From Bolinopsis microptera (taxonomy: Eukaryota; Ctenophora; Tentaculata; Lobata; Bolinopsidae), in assembly GCF_026151205.1 (NCBI RefSeq), contig NC_087075.1, positions 7,892,858 through 7,956,857 on the forward strand: a DNA stretch of 64,000 bases, read 5' to 3'. Position 1 is the stretch's first letter, and each line of letters begins with the position of its first letter. Below are positions 53,030-63,524 of the stretch, one piece after another. The notes beneath the pieces are model-generated. The model saw only the letters and a list, made by a program, of their open reading frames with translations. It had not been told where the DNA came from and made no database searches. A program made the translations under genes and the position numbers.

Positions 53030-54232
53030 AGACCCCTTAAATTATATAGACCGGTTTCATTAACTTGTATTCTATGTAAAGTTTATGAGAAGCTAGTGAG
53101 AGCACATGTTTTGGATATTCTGGAAGATTGGATTTCCAAGCATCAACACGGATTTGTTAAGGGTAAATCTTGTTTATCAAATCTTTTAGAAACTTTTGAC
53201 AGCATTCTTGAGTCAATCCAATCTTCCAGAATATCCAAAACATGTGCTCTCTTGACATATTAGATGAAAGGGCCCCTGTTGATCTATTGTATTTTGACTT
53301 CAGTAAGGCGTTTGACACAGTCCCCCAGCCCCCAGGCCACTTTGGACTTCTGCCTTAATTGGAAGGATTTGGTGTTAGGGGAAAAGTTGTAGCGCGATGC
53401 GTTACTGTGCTGCACCGCGCACTCAATGAGGCTTCTCACAGCTCTCTCTCTCCTCGCTAGATCGGCGAGATGCGCTACTGTGCCGCGCCGAGCTGCGATG
53501 AATTGACATCGTCAATTAAGGGGAAAAATATTAGATGTTATAAAGGATTTTCTAACAGATAGGACTATGAGAGTTTCTGTAGAAGCACAATGGATGAGGT
53601 AAAACACGTGCTATCTGGTGTCCATCAGGATTCTGTTTTAAATGATTTACCTGATATAGTAAAGAATAAAATAAAATTATTTGCTCATGATGATCTTAAG
53701 CTGATTGGTAATGTGGCTAAACATGAAAGTGTTGCTGATGACATTGCAGAATTGGAAGTTTGGGAGAGTACTTGGCTTTTAAAGTTCAATCCTGCCAAAT
53801 GTAAAGTAGTTCATGTTAATCTTAATAGTAATCCTAACTTGAATTATTTTGTTAATGATGTAGAACTTGAAGCATCTGCTCAGGAAAAGGACTTGGGGGT
53901 TATTACCCATAACTCCTTACTTTTGAATGAGCAGATAAAAGCATGCATTTCTAAAGCAAATCGTATGATTAATGATATGTTGGATTATAAGGAATTTAGT
54001 AATAAGGGAAAAAGGAGTAATGATAACCATCTATAAAGCTTTAATAAGATCGAGGCCTCATCTAGAGTATTGTGTACGTGTCCAATTGTGGAATCCAGTT
54101 GCGGCTCATGGAAGTTGGGGGATTGTTTTGGAGCTGGAGAGCGTCCAGAGGCGGTTTACCCGTTTTATTAATGAGGTGGGTACTCTTCCTTACAGTGCAG
54201 CAGTAGACTGGAAATTCTCAATTTGACAACTC
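53030..54232 (+). pseudogene. Decayed LINE reverse transcriptase (CR1/L2/Jockey-like), interrupted
   Basis: Plus-strand pieces give RPVSLTCILCKVYEKLV (with an altered first residue), HQHGFVKGKSCLSNLLE, VDLLYFDFSKAFDTV (motif A), LSGVHQDSVL (motif B, canonical PQGS changed), DLPDIVKNKIKLFAHDDLKL (motif C with ADD replaced by HDD), WLLKFNPAKCKVVHV and YKALIRSRPHLEYC. Frame breaks and stops are frequent. A ~133-bp element is inserted at 53386-53518. An internal inverted repeat (about 53096-53130 against 53217-53250) is also present. Inactive. Confidence 0.85.
53386..53518. mobile_element. 133-bp GC-rich element with 9-bp target duplication, inside the LINE
   Basis: Starts GTTGTAGCGCGATGCGTTAC and ends GACATCGTCAATTA. 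The LINE sequence AGGGGAAAA is duplicated at 53377-53385 and 53519-53527, and removal of the insert restores the reading of the LINE frame across that point. Interior holds two versions of the GCGATGCG(T/C)TACTGTGC unit. Confidence 0.88.
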
Positions 54233-54241
54233 GTACAGCGA

Positions 54242-54310
54242 CTAGATCGGCGACGCGAAATGCGCTACTGTGCCGCGCCGAGCTGCCATGAATTGACATC
54301 GTCAATTAAC
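54242..54310 (+). mobile_element. Further copy of the short GC-rich element
   Basis: AGATCGGCGACGCGAAATGC then GCTACTGTGCCGCGCCGAGC and TTGACATCGTCAATTAA, in or at the end of the LINE relic. Confidence 0.8.
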
Positions 54311-54399
54311 CAACAGATTCACATAGCCATGTGTATACGCGTACTGCGTGACGCGCTTGTTTCACAAGTTGAATATATCCTTTGCCGCCTTCGGCGGTC

Positions 54400-54643
54400 G
54401 CGCACTACTGCAAGTGAAAGGGCTCTGGTTAGAGCAAAATTAGAAGGGTTTAAGAAAGATATGATTTCTAAGGATATTTCTAATGATTCACATTATTGGA
54501 ATGTTTCAAATGAAGTATTAGGGAGGATTGAAGAACCTAGCTATGTTAGTAATAAAGAGAAGACTAACGATTATCTTTATTTCCACCCTTTTGTGGCAAA
54601 AAAGCGATTTATAAATCTTTATTCCACTGGGAAGTTTGAATAG
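54400..54643 (+). other. Open frame of unknown origin after the LINE
   Basis: An 80-codon stretch reading RALVRAKLEGFKKDM, DSHYWNVSNEVLGRIEE and YFHPFVAKKRFINLYS before a stop at 54641. Codon use looks coding-like, but I recognise no family and see no splice partner. It may be the tail of another mobile element. Confidence 0.35.
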
Positions 54644-55493
54644 AGTTATCTTTTGGGGATGCTTTTTGAATTTATTTGAAATAAAAAATTTTAAAAAAGT
54701 TTTAGTTAATAATTTATTAATTTTGGTGGTAAGATATTTATATTTTTCCATATATATTGATTTGACCATTGTTAATGGTCTGCACAGGAGGGGCTAAGTA
54801 CAAAGAAACTGCTGCTCACTGCTGCTCACTGCTGCTCACTGCTGCTCACTGCTACTCAATGAAACAAGAAATTCAATGAAACAAGAAATTTAATTTTAGC
54901 ACATTTTACAGAATAAAAGATGTAAAACAATTCATAAAATATAATGCCCATTTGGTGTATGACTTTTTGTCCTTGACTGCTTGTTTGGTTTTGGAAGGAC
55001 AGGTTACTAACGGGGCAAGGAATGCGCGTGCCTGGGAGCTTTTGCACACACCAAAACGCTAGTTCAGTTAAGTTTTTAGAGACAAGGCTCAAATTAGGAC
55101 TATAAGAAAAATTGTTAGCAGACATTAGGGGTTCTGTTTAAAGTTTTTACTATCTAGGTTGCAGTCTTGTTGTGACAAAAAGTCTACGCTAAAACATGTT
55201 TGATTTTATATTGTGTAGTTCAAGGATTAAAAATGCACCTTCAAGGTGGATATTGGAGAGCAGGCGAAAGATTATGGCTTAAATTTATCAATGGTTATAA
55301 TAAGCTATAAATATTTTAAACTATACAATGCTAATTAAAAATTTCTTTATACTTCATTCTCAAATTAAAATTTAAAAATTCAAAAATATACATTCATTTT
55401 ATTAAAACTTTCTCACACATACTTTACTCACAGGACAAGACTTGGAAAACAGTAGCCTAGGGTAATTTAATTTAGATGTGTGTGACCAGCCAG
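54644..55493. other. No gene; short tandem repeat
   Basis: CTGCTGCTCA x4 at about 54811-54852 and AATGAAACAAGAAATT x2 at about 54857-54890. Otherwise AT-rich. Confidence 0.5.
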
Positions 55494-55900
55494 TTATAAT
55501 GTTTGGAAAATAATATTTGTGCAGTCAAAGTCTTTTACGGTCCAATCAAGCAGGGCGTGGTTATGTTGATTAGCTAGTAGCGCACGTTTTAGCTTTCCTC
55601 GCAAGCACATTACACTAGTAGTAAAATCAGTCATTCTGAACTTTGGGGTTAAAATGTTAAAAATTTTGGTTGATCTAGTGTTGTGATTGTCAGGTGGGTC
55701 TGCCTGACAGATTAGAAGGCAGGGTTTCCTTGATGAACATGTGTAACCCTCATGTAAGGATATTGGAGCACGGAATTTCATTATCTTGTAGAGCTCCAGG
55801 TAACTGTGGTATGTATATAGATTTTGTACAGCTAGAATATTATTATGCTTGAATATCGGTTTGGTGTGCTCTTTTATGAAGAATTTTGGCACTATCCGTC
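55494..55900 (-). pseudogene. LINE reverse transcriptase C-terminal tail
   Basis: Minus-strand frame reads TKPIFKHNNILAVQNLYTYH, LELYKIMKFRAPISL and RMTDFTTSVMCLRGKLKRAL to a stop at 55494. The pattern (NLYxY...ExxKIxKxRxP...) is the tail seen at 14600-14980. It is cut off at about 55900 where the GC-rich island begins. Confidence 0.65.
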
Positions 55901-55904
55901 GCGG

Positions 55905-56410
55905 AGTAGAGTCCGCGGCGGAGCCGCCGGACTCCGAGCGGACTCCGGCGGTGCTCCGCCAAAATGTATTTACACTGGACTCGAGTACATTTTGGCGGAC
56001 TCCGAGCGGAGCCTTGATCGACGATGTCCATCCGTCGAGATCGTTGCTCTGCGAAGCAGAGCAACGATCGTCGACGATGCGAAGCAAGAATGCTAGTTTG
56101 CGCGGCGCGTCGAAGCGGCGAAGTCCTCCAAAGCGGAGCCGAGCGGACTCCGAGCGGACTTTAAAGTCCGCCGCGGACTACGAGCGGCTCCGCGGCGGCT
56201 CGGCGGAGTGTCCGCCGCGGACTAAGCCACTAGGCGGACTCCGGTCCGCCGCGGACTCCGGCGGAGTGCTTGGCGGACTCCGCCGGACCTCTCCGCCAGA
56301 CTTGAATCCGGCGGAGTCCGGCGGAGCTTGGCGGAGTCCGCTAGCTCGGCGGACTCCGCTTGGAGTCCGCCGGACTCCAACAGAGTCCACTGACTTCCGA
56401 CCTCCGACCT
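55905..56410. repeat. GC-rich island of GGCGGACTCCG repeats and hairpins
   Basis: Dense, disordered repeats of CGGCGGA, GGACTCCG and their inverses, for example GCGGACTCCGGCGG. A perfect hairpin CGTTGCTCTGC-GAA-GCAGAGCAACG is at about 56041-56065. Base composition is strikingly unlike the AT-rich surroundings. Open frames on both strands arise from the repeat. Confidence 0.88.
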
Positions 56411-56815
56411 CCGACCCTCGGCTAAATTTGTCACGTGACATACAACATAGCATTTTGCAATATTGTGGTCAGATGAAAAGGTCGCTAGTGATAAACCTTA
56501 ACCATTACCCTCACAATGTCAATAGTGTACAACTCTAGTCCTAACTTTGACCCTATAATGTATAAACGTTGACCCTAACCCTCCACCAAACCGTCCGCAG
56601 CGAAATATCAATGTCATTGACTGGTCACGTGACCAAAACAATTTTTGTCATATTATCTCATATAGGGAAGCGTTTTTAGTTTTACCCTACACGTTGCATG
56701 TGGCGTCATTCGGCCGGATCCCAGCAAGCAAAAATACGTCGACCATCACAGGACGACGCCAGCCAGCACTCTCTACGCTCTTCGAGCTCCGATCGTCCTG
56801 TGACGAAGTAAGGAC
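56411..56815. other. No gene recognised
   Basis: Two TCACGTGA sites (56431, 56624) and telomere-like words TAACCATTACCCTCAC; no gene. Confidence 0.45.
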
Positions 56816-56918
56816 TTGTCATACGTTGTATGACCCGCCGCGCACGAAGTGCGCGGCTCCCCCTGTAGCGTCGAAGACGCTACAGTGAAGCGACCGTGGG
56901 GGTCACCACGTGATACAA
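56816..56918 (-). mobile_element. Compact hairpin element, copy 3 (103 bp)
   Basis: The best-preserved copy, inverted. Read on the minus strand: TTGTATCACGTGGTGACC, CCCACGGTCGCTTCAC, stem CTGTAGCGTC-TTC-GACGCTACAG, AGGGGGAGCC, stem CCGCGCAC-TTC-GTGCGCGG, GGGTCATACAACGTATGACAA. Flanks GTAAGGAC and GTTAGCAT are not a clean duplication. Confidence 0.9.
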
Positions 56919-57103
56919 GTTAGCATTAGGAGGTGCACGATAAAAATAAACTTGCTCGGATTTTAAACATTTTTGTAACATTGTTTTCTAAAGACTGTGA
57001 GAATTTTCACAGTACCAAATTTGTTATACCTTTTTGGAAAGATCAGTGAGTTTCGCCTAGGTGCCATATTTGATGGTGCGCGGCTTTTGGAGCAAAATTA
57101 GCT

Positions 57104-57420
57104 GTAAAAGTCGCGTAATTTGACCAAATTTGACCAAATTCGTTGATTTTTGTCGTATTATTTGGATATATCTTCAGTTCCTTGAATGAGATCATTCTGA
57201 AAATTGGCGACGACCTTCCAATAGGGCTTTCACAAATGTCCGAAAAATTTGGTGGATATCGGAGTTGATATAGTGATCAAAATGGTGCAAAATACGCTGC
57301 TTTTAGCTGTAACATAATGTCTGATGGTTGGATATGCTTTAAACTTTTCGGACACCTTCCTTTTAAGTCTATGAGTAAGCTTACCAATTTTTATTGCAAT
57401 CGGAGGTCGGGAAGGATACT
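57104..57420. repeat. Dispersed repeat, copy 2
   Basis: Related to 52115-52450 in the same orientation (see that entry). Confidence 0.85.
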
Positions 57421-57649
57421 TAAAATCTATTTGTTTGAAGAAAATTGTGCTGGCCGAAATTAGCGCTAAAAACCATCCTACAGTCGGCACGCGCGGCTCA
57501 CTGTCGATGGCGCACTACCTATTAGCATAGCCAATATTCATGTATTATCGAATGTTTAAGTTTAACCATGTTTATTATGATATTATTATTCATTGTAATA
57601 TGGCAATAAAATTAAAATTTTGTTTTACTTAAAAAAAAGTGGTGTGCAC

Positions 57650-57754
57650 TTGTATCACGTTGCGACCCCCACGGTCGTTTCACTAACGATACAGGGGGAG
57701 CCGCGCGCGCACTCGTGCGCGGCTGCCCGCCGCAAGTCATACAACGTATGACAA
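57650..57754 (+). mobile_element. Compact hairpin element, copy 4 (105 bp, 8-bp target duplication)
   Basis: Begins TTGTATCACG, ends CGTATGACAA. Perfect 8-bp duplication GTGTGCAC at 57642-57649 and 57755-57762. The first stem is deleted (CACTAACGATACAG) and the second lengthened (CGCGCGCGCACTCGTGCGCG). Confidence 0.9.
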
Positions 57755-57898
57755 GTGTGCACTACTTCAAAAACATTTTGCTTCCACTAAGTCGCTCAAC
57801 CAAATCTCGAAAATTGTTTAATTGTTAATGAAAAGGCCCTGAGGGTATGAAAGTAATTTTGTTTTGTGTTTGGTGTATTTTTGAACACTGATCCCTGT

Positions 57899-58090
57899 TA
57901 CTGGGCGGCGCGCTCATATAACAGCCTGTCATGCATTCCGCCGAATTTTTATTTACCTGCAACCTGGGGACCTCAGGCTATTATGTTCATAAATATTCCG
58001 CCGAATAGCTAGATTCAGTGGAATGACAGGCTGAGCGCGGCCCAGTAAAATCTTTATATGTTTATGAACATAATAGCCTGGGTCCCCAAG
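57899..58090. mobile_element. Foldback element with GGGGACC..CAGGCTATTATG arms
   Basis: CCTGGGGACCTCAGGCTATT at 57963 is answered by AATAGCCTGGGTCCCCAAG ending at 58090. A second inverted pair is CTGGGCGGCGCGCTC...CCTGTCATGCATTCCGCCGA (57901-57945) against GGAATGACAGGCTGAGCGCG (58020-58040). Fragments of the same family are at 16879-16963 and 17228-17310. Confidence 0.8.
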
Positions 58091-58689
58091 TAATGATCGA
58101 TTACCCGGCTTTCTATTAATGATGAAGGGTAAAAATGGTTTTTTGTACACTGTAGTGTTATAGGCAAAAATCAAAACTGTTTTGGTCACGTGACAGGTTA
58201 GTAAAACACGAATTTGATTGTTTATTATTATTATTATTGTTTTATTAGGCTGCAAAATTACAAAATTAAAGTCACGTGATAACAAATAATTTTTGGGCGA
58301 GCAAACGCAAATTGGTATTTATAATAACAAATAAATAAGCCAAAATTTTAAACGATCAGTTTCTTATTACATCGTACATATTATGATATCCGGCCGTCAA
58401 AAGCACATTTGGATTTGAGAACCTTTAGTTAAATTATTAACGGGTGATACTCGTAAAATATTTGTTCCATATACTAAAGTGCAAAGATGAAAGGTTTACA
58501 AGGTTTACAAGGTTTACAAAAAATAGATCTATATTACAGAGAGATAAATGTCAGATCAGCATAGCTAAAGGTCAAAGTCCGAAATCCAAATAGAAAATCC
58601 GTTACCATTAAGGTGTTTGATGAGTGTAAAGAAAAAGTGAAAATGAAGGGGCTGTGGAGGAGATGTGATATCCCGTACTGAGACACTAA
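58091..58689. other. No gene recognised
   Basis: Contains ACGGGTGATACTCGTAAAAT (58440), shared with 13081, and GGTTTACAA x3 near 58494-58518. Confidence 0.5.
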
Positions 58690-58980
58690 TGTTCGTGTTT
58701 CTTCTTTATAGGGAATCGTGTTCTGCATAGCTGAGCGACGAATTTGGTGAATTCCACTATGTGCTCCGGTAGAAAGAGGCTCTTCATGTCATGAAATAGT
58801 AATGACTTTGTGGGCTCCTTCATGTTAGTCCTACTGGAATGGTACCTGGGACATGTTCTAAGGAAGTGTTCTTCATCTTCTATTATCGGATCAACACAAG
58901 GAAGATTAACAAAGAGCTCCATCATGGACTTTTCGCTGCAGAATTCACAAATTCTGTGATGTTGATCAAAGTATATCTGG
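58690..58980 (-). pseudogene. LINE C-terminal zinc-knuckle remnant
   Basis: Minus-strand frame reads HHRICEFCSEK, PCVDPIIEDEEHFLRTCPRY and RTNMKEPTKSLLF. The CxxC ... C ... DExHFLxxCPxY arrangement is the putative nucleic-acid-binding tail of many non-LTR retrotransposons. It ends near 58686 and no RT core is attached. Confidence 0.6.
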
Positions 58981-59119
58981 AATTAAAAGAAAACACTAAA
59001 GTACGTCTAGATTAAATTACTTGAATTTACCTGGCATTTCCTATTTCAGTTCTTTGTGGACTGCGCTAAAGTTCCCTTCATGCCTGATCTGAGTGTTTGT
59101 CCTGAAGGCTAAGAAGTCT

Positions 59120-59545
59120 CAGTACCTCCACAGTCCACCATTATTGGAGAGGTAAGTGTGAAATATGGTAGACAAGGTGGGTTGGACACTACGCATTAAG
59201 TATTTGAAATTGATTTTATGATTGTTTAAAGTAATGAAATTATTAATTATACTAATTTATTAGATAATTAATAACTTTCAGTCGGCGGGTGGAGCGAATT
59301 TCTGTATCATTGAATGATTGGCATGGATATCCCCCCACCAGCAGGTATTTTACATTATAAAATGCTGGAAATAATATTTCTAAGATGTTAATAATTATCA
59401 GGGACTTATTTATTTGTATTTGACAGTTATTAGGCACCTTAATTGTTTCAAAGTTTTAAACTAATTCACTCAATTCCAGGTCCGCTTTTGGGATTCTTGG
59501 TGAATTTTACACGGAGACTTTACCGATCCTACGATTTTGGTAAAA
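59120..59545 (+). CDS. Candidate exon chain, unidentified
   Basis: Three plus-strand pieces join in phase: one ending 59153 at GGAGAG|GTAAGTG (reading KAKKSQYLHSPPLLE), 59281-59343 after TTTCAG (RRVERISVSLNDWHGYPPTS, donor GTATTTT), and 59480-59545 after TTCCAG (SAFGILGEFYTETLPILRFW then TAA). The start of the first exon is unclear because a stop lies at about 59094. The last exon also has a longer frame (GPLLGFLVNFTRRLYR to 59637), so the choice of frame rests on phase only. No family recognised. Confidence 0.3.
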
Positions 59546-60996
59546 AATCGCGTAGGATTCGCAAAAAAGTTCCGGAAAATTTAAACAAGTTAAACAGTCA
59601 GTTTACGGTACTGGAAAAGAGAAATTGTTTGTCATAATTGATATTGTCGTTTTTTGTAATTTAACGAGTTTACACTGTACTTAATATCAATATTCTGTTT
59701 AAAAAACTTTGAGACATCTTCTTGCATGAGTTGGGTCCGTGACCGCCACAATAGCTTACCTTAACAAACCTACAAGTTATAAACAAACCTACAAAGTAAG
59801 TACTTTGTAGGTTTGTTATAGGTTTGTATATTCAAAACTGAAAATTTCTTTTGATACATGTTATCTTATGTTCGATTCGCATACTTATTATTTATATGTA
59901 TTTATTCTTTTATAAGTTTTTATTGTTACATTATACTACTCGTATATAATATAATATGAAACTTGTTATAAATTCTGGCCAGGGGCCGCAGTATCAGAGA
60001 GACTTTACTTGTTTTTTACTTACGAAATGTTTTGCTGGAACATTTTTAATTAATTGACGTGATTTATAAATTCTTTGGGGTGATATCATGAAAATAAATA
60101 TTGTTTTGTTTTAAAAGAAAATGAGGTTGGACATCATCAATAAAAGAATAGAATTTGCTGAAAGTTGCTTAAATAATCATTCTAGTAAACAAACAATGAA
60201 GTTTTCTTATAAAAAATCATAACGAATGTTAACAAAAGTTTCCAATGGTAAAATTTGTAAATCTACTTGAAAGTTTAATCAGTGAATATTTTATATATCT
60301 ATATATGTTATAAAATTCATTATTCATTTTAACCAAAAGTGATAAGTAAAAATATCGATTAATTATAACGATTAATTACAACGATTAATTACACAATTAT
60401 TTATATACGAATAATGTTTATTATACTAATTAGCCTTGTGATGTCGGGCGATGGTCAGCGTTAAAAAAAAGACCGATAGATTCGAATGTTCACCATTTTG
60501 AACTACTCAACGAGATAGGACAGACTGATGACATCACGACTCCAACTAAGACACGTCACAAAGCCGTAATGATAACTCACAACCGTAATGATGACGTTCA
60601 CCAGATGTAATGATGACGTTTCAAGAGTGAAATTAACTGGTGATCACTCTTGCACCTGTTATTAAAAAACAGGAGTCAGAAGTTGTCGTCGGTAAAAAAC
60701 TGAGGTTTTTATTTTCAGACTACTTTAAATTCTACGATGGAAACAGGGTTTGGTTGGGCTATTTTGTTCAAAAAAACTAGAATTCATTTCATCCAGTTGA
60801 TTAGTTGCAATTTGGAGGGATCGTCATTATTTTCGATAACGTCCTAGCAACCAACTACTCTAAAAGGATATCTCTCCCTTTATCGGAAAATTAAGATGAC
60901 TTAATCTTAGCCAATAACCCATAAAGAATAAAGATCTGTTGTCGAGACAGAAAATAAGTCTAAAATTTCCCCTCGATAACAGTCGGGGCTGAGGAC
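59546..60996. other. No gene; one strong hairpin
   Basis: 59782-59798 and 59801-59817 form a 17-bp perfect stem with a 2-base spacer (arm AACAAACCTACAAAGTA). TGATGACGTT-type words repeat near 60530-60620. Otherwise AT-rich. Confidence 0.6.
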
Positions 60997-63524
60997 AATG
61001 AAGGAGTGCTCGTTTACTCCACCAAAGACAGTGATTACAGCGAATCACGTGGTCTCCAAACCAGGTCACGTGATTATCACAGAACAAACAGACTATTTGC
61101 TTGACCAGGATAGAATTACCAGCAACTCTGGAAGCGTTGAAGACATGGAACAAGAGGAGAACATTGATCCGGCTGAGGGGGTTCATGGACAATGAGGTTA
61201 TTAATGCTACATTCTCCTTACAGTTCAACATTTCTTTCCATTTCATGATTATATAATAATACTAATTAGCTATTCAATAATTTAGTTTATTTATGGGTGA
61301 TCCAATAATTCTGAGAGCTCAGGAGCTTTTCTAGAAATTTGTAAATCTTCCATTTTCCCAAAATTGAACGTTTCAGATGGAATTACCAGCAACGTTACAA
61401 GGAACTTTTTGATGGCGTTAAGGCGTTTCCAGAGATGGCAAAGGAGATTCTGCCCATTATAGAGGAGTAGTTCATTTTCACAACTGCATTTGTTACTACG
61501 ACGAGGTAATTAGTAGATTCGTTTGTCGGGACTTTATTTGCACAATTTATTTCTAAGTTTTTTCCCCTTTATTTTTCCATGTTACGCGACCATCTGTGTC
61601 GAGTTGAAAGCACTTACTTGGAAAATAGCTTTTATATAATAAACGTCTTTATGAGTCGATTGATCTTTTTAACCATCATTTGCTGAACTCAAATATATAC
61701 CGATAAATTGCTGTATAAAATGTGACTTAAACTATTTTATTGTTCAGATCTGAATCTGTCCGATGATGAGGATTGTGGAGAGGGTTTGCAGCACCAAGCA
61801 GGGTTAAAGTACACGCTCGACATTGTGTAATACAGAAACTTGAAACAGTGAGTTTATTATTATATTATATAATAATACATGTATGTATATATACTATAAG
61901 GTATATAATATAGTTTTTTGGGAATACTGATTATTTTATTTGTTAGTTCTGATTTTAATCAATTTAAGAAAGGCGTTAATGTCTTTTGACTACTTTTCTT
62001 CGTCAGAATCTCTTGTTTGATTTATTGTGTTCTCTTGTGTCGTGATCACAAAATGAACATTGATTTGCTGAAAATATTCCGTCAATGCCAAAAGATACAC
62101 AATATTAATCAATCTAATCTACTTATGCTGCAGATGAATAATGGCTCTTTTAACAAAACAAGACTGGCCCAAAACCTAAAAATTTCTGCTCAGTTCGACC
62201 ATGAAGTTTGATATATTATGACAGTGAACAAGTGGTTAGATTATTGAAAAATACTATGTTATGTTGCCATGTTGCCATGTTGCCATGTTGCCATGTTGCC
62301 ATGTTGCCATGTAGCCATGTGATGGCACGTCCCCCCATTCCCGCCGCAACTTTTCACTCTTCTAATTATACTAATTATACTAATTTACGTATTATGCTAA
62401 TACTAATTATACGAATATACTAATTATACAACAACTATTCTCTAGAGTTGCTCTTGTAATTTGAGTTGAGCTTTTTATAATAATTTGATAGGGACTTCAC
62501 TACACACTTTCCAGGATTCGCTCCTGCCAGTATACCAAACATTCGGACTGCTGCAGTCCAGGAAACTAAAGTCTCCTGCCACAACTCGAACGTGACCGGA
62601 AGTAAAATCAATCAAAAGTGAAAGGATTGTGCCGGATGATAATGTTAACCCATCAAGAAAAACGAGGAGTAGAAAGCATGTGATCCAGATTATACCCTGA
62701 TACTCTGAGACCTTCAGAAGCCTGTCAAAAATGTATATGTTTTAATTTTATTATCAAGTTTACTTTATCACAAAGATATAATTATATAGTGCGTACATAC
62801 GGAGGAAGTAAAAATGATGAAAAGAATTTAATGCAGAATATCGGTCACAAATCTTCCACAACTATATTACATTTTGTTTTTCCTATTGTCCACCTACAGC
62901 GATAAGGGTTCGTTCAACATATTAACGTCGTAATCAATATTTTGGCAAATTTTTTACCCCCCGGCCCCCCCCCCCCTCGTAATCAACGTAATCACGACCG
63001 AACCCCCCCCCCCGGCCCCCCCTATTTTGTTTAATCCAGGTTGACCCCCCCCCCCCCCCCCCGTAATCAAGACCCAACCCCCTCCTTATTAAGTAATCAA
63101 GATTAGACACCCCCCCCCCTATCTATTATATGTTACGTGGTTAAGCCATTTATATATTAAAAGCTATCACGCGGATTATAATGAAATAATCCGCCGAAGC
63201 ACTTACTAACGAAACTGTGTATAAACAACGAAAAATTTAGTATCTATCAAACTTAGTATCTATCAAACTGTAGTATCTATCAAACGCTTCCACTGATGAA
63301 AAAACCTACCAGAGATAAGATCTTCTTGCAACTGCAACTTGTCTAGTTCTAAGGACCTTATAAATCTAAACTAACTGCTCAGTTATCTTTTCAGCAAACG
63401 TTTTCTTTTCAGTATGGACGAGACATTGAGTTTTCACGTCATGACCGACCTAGTGACTGGTGAAATGAAAATAGATAAACCAAGGTGGATCTACACCGAA
63501 AGGCAAAGAAACGTGCCAGAGTAA
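60997..63524 (+). CDS. Candidate exons of an unidentified plus-strand gene or genes
   Basis: Four islands look exonic. 61112-61194 after GACCAG reads IELPATLEALKTWNKRR, with a possible GTTATT donor. 61377-61470 after TTTCAG reads WNYQQRYKELFDGVKAFPEM and ends with TAG. About 61747-61831 after GTTCAG reads LNLSDDEDCGEGLQHQ, then TAA. 63414-63521 after CTTTTCAG reads MDETLSFHVMTDLVTGEMK, IDKPRWIYTERQRNVP, with donor GTAAATT. Another frame at about 62515-62610 reads FAPASIPNIRTAAVQETKV. I could not join them into one phase-consistent model and recognise no family; they may be exons of more than one gene or chance frames. Confidence 0.3.
62261..62322. repeat. TTGCCATG octamer array
   Basis: Seven to eight copies of GTTGCCAT. 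Confidence 0.93.
62956..63119. repeat. Poly-C blocks separated by GTAATCAAG
   Basis: Four or five blocks of 8-19 C separated by CGTAATCA(A)G(A)CC. Could form i-motifs on this strand and G-quadruplexes on the other; also prone to assembly error. Confidence 0.9.

Noticed and set aside
56178-56538. Arg/Pro/Ser-rich frames on both strands
   Set aside because: They come from the GC-rich GGCGGACTCCG repeats; stops are depleted because of base composition.
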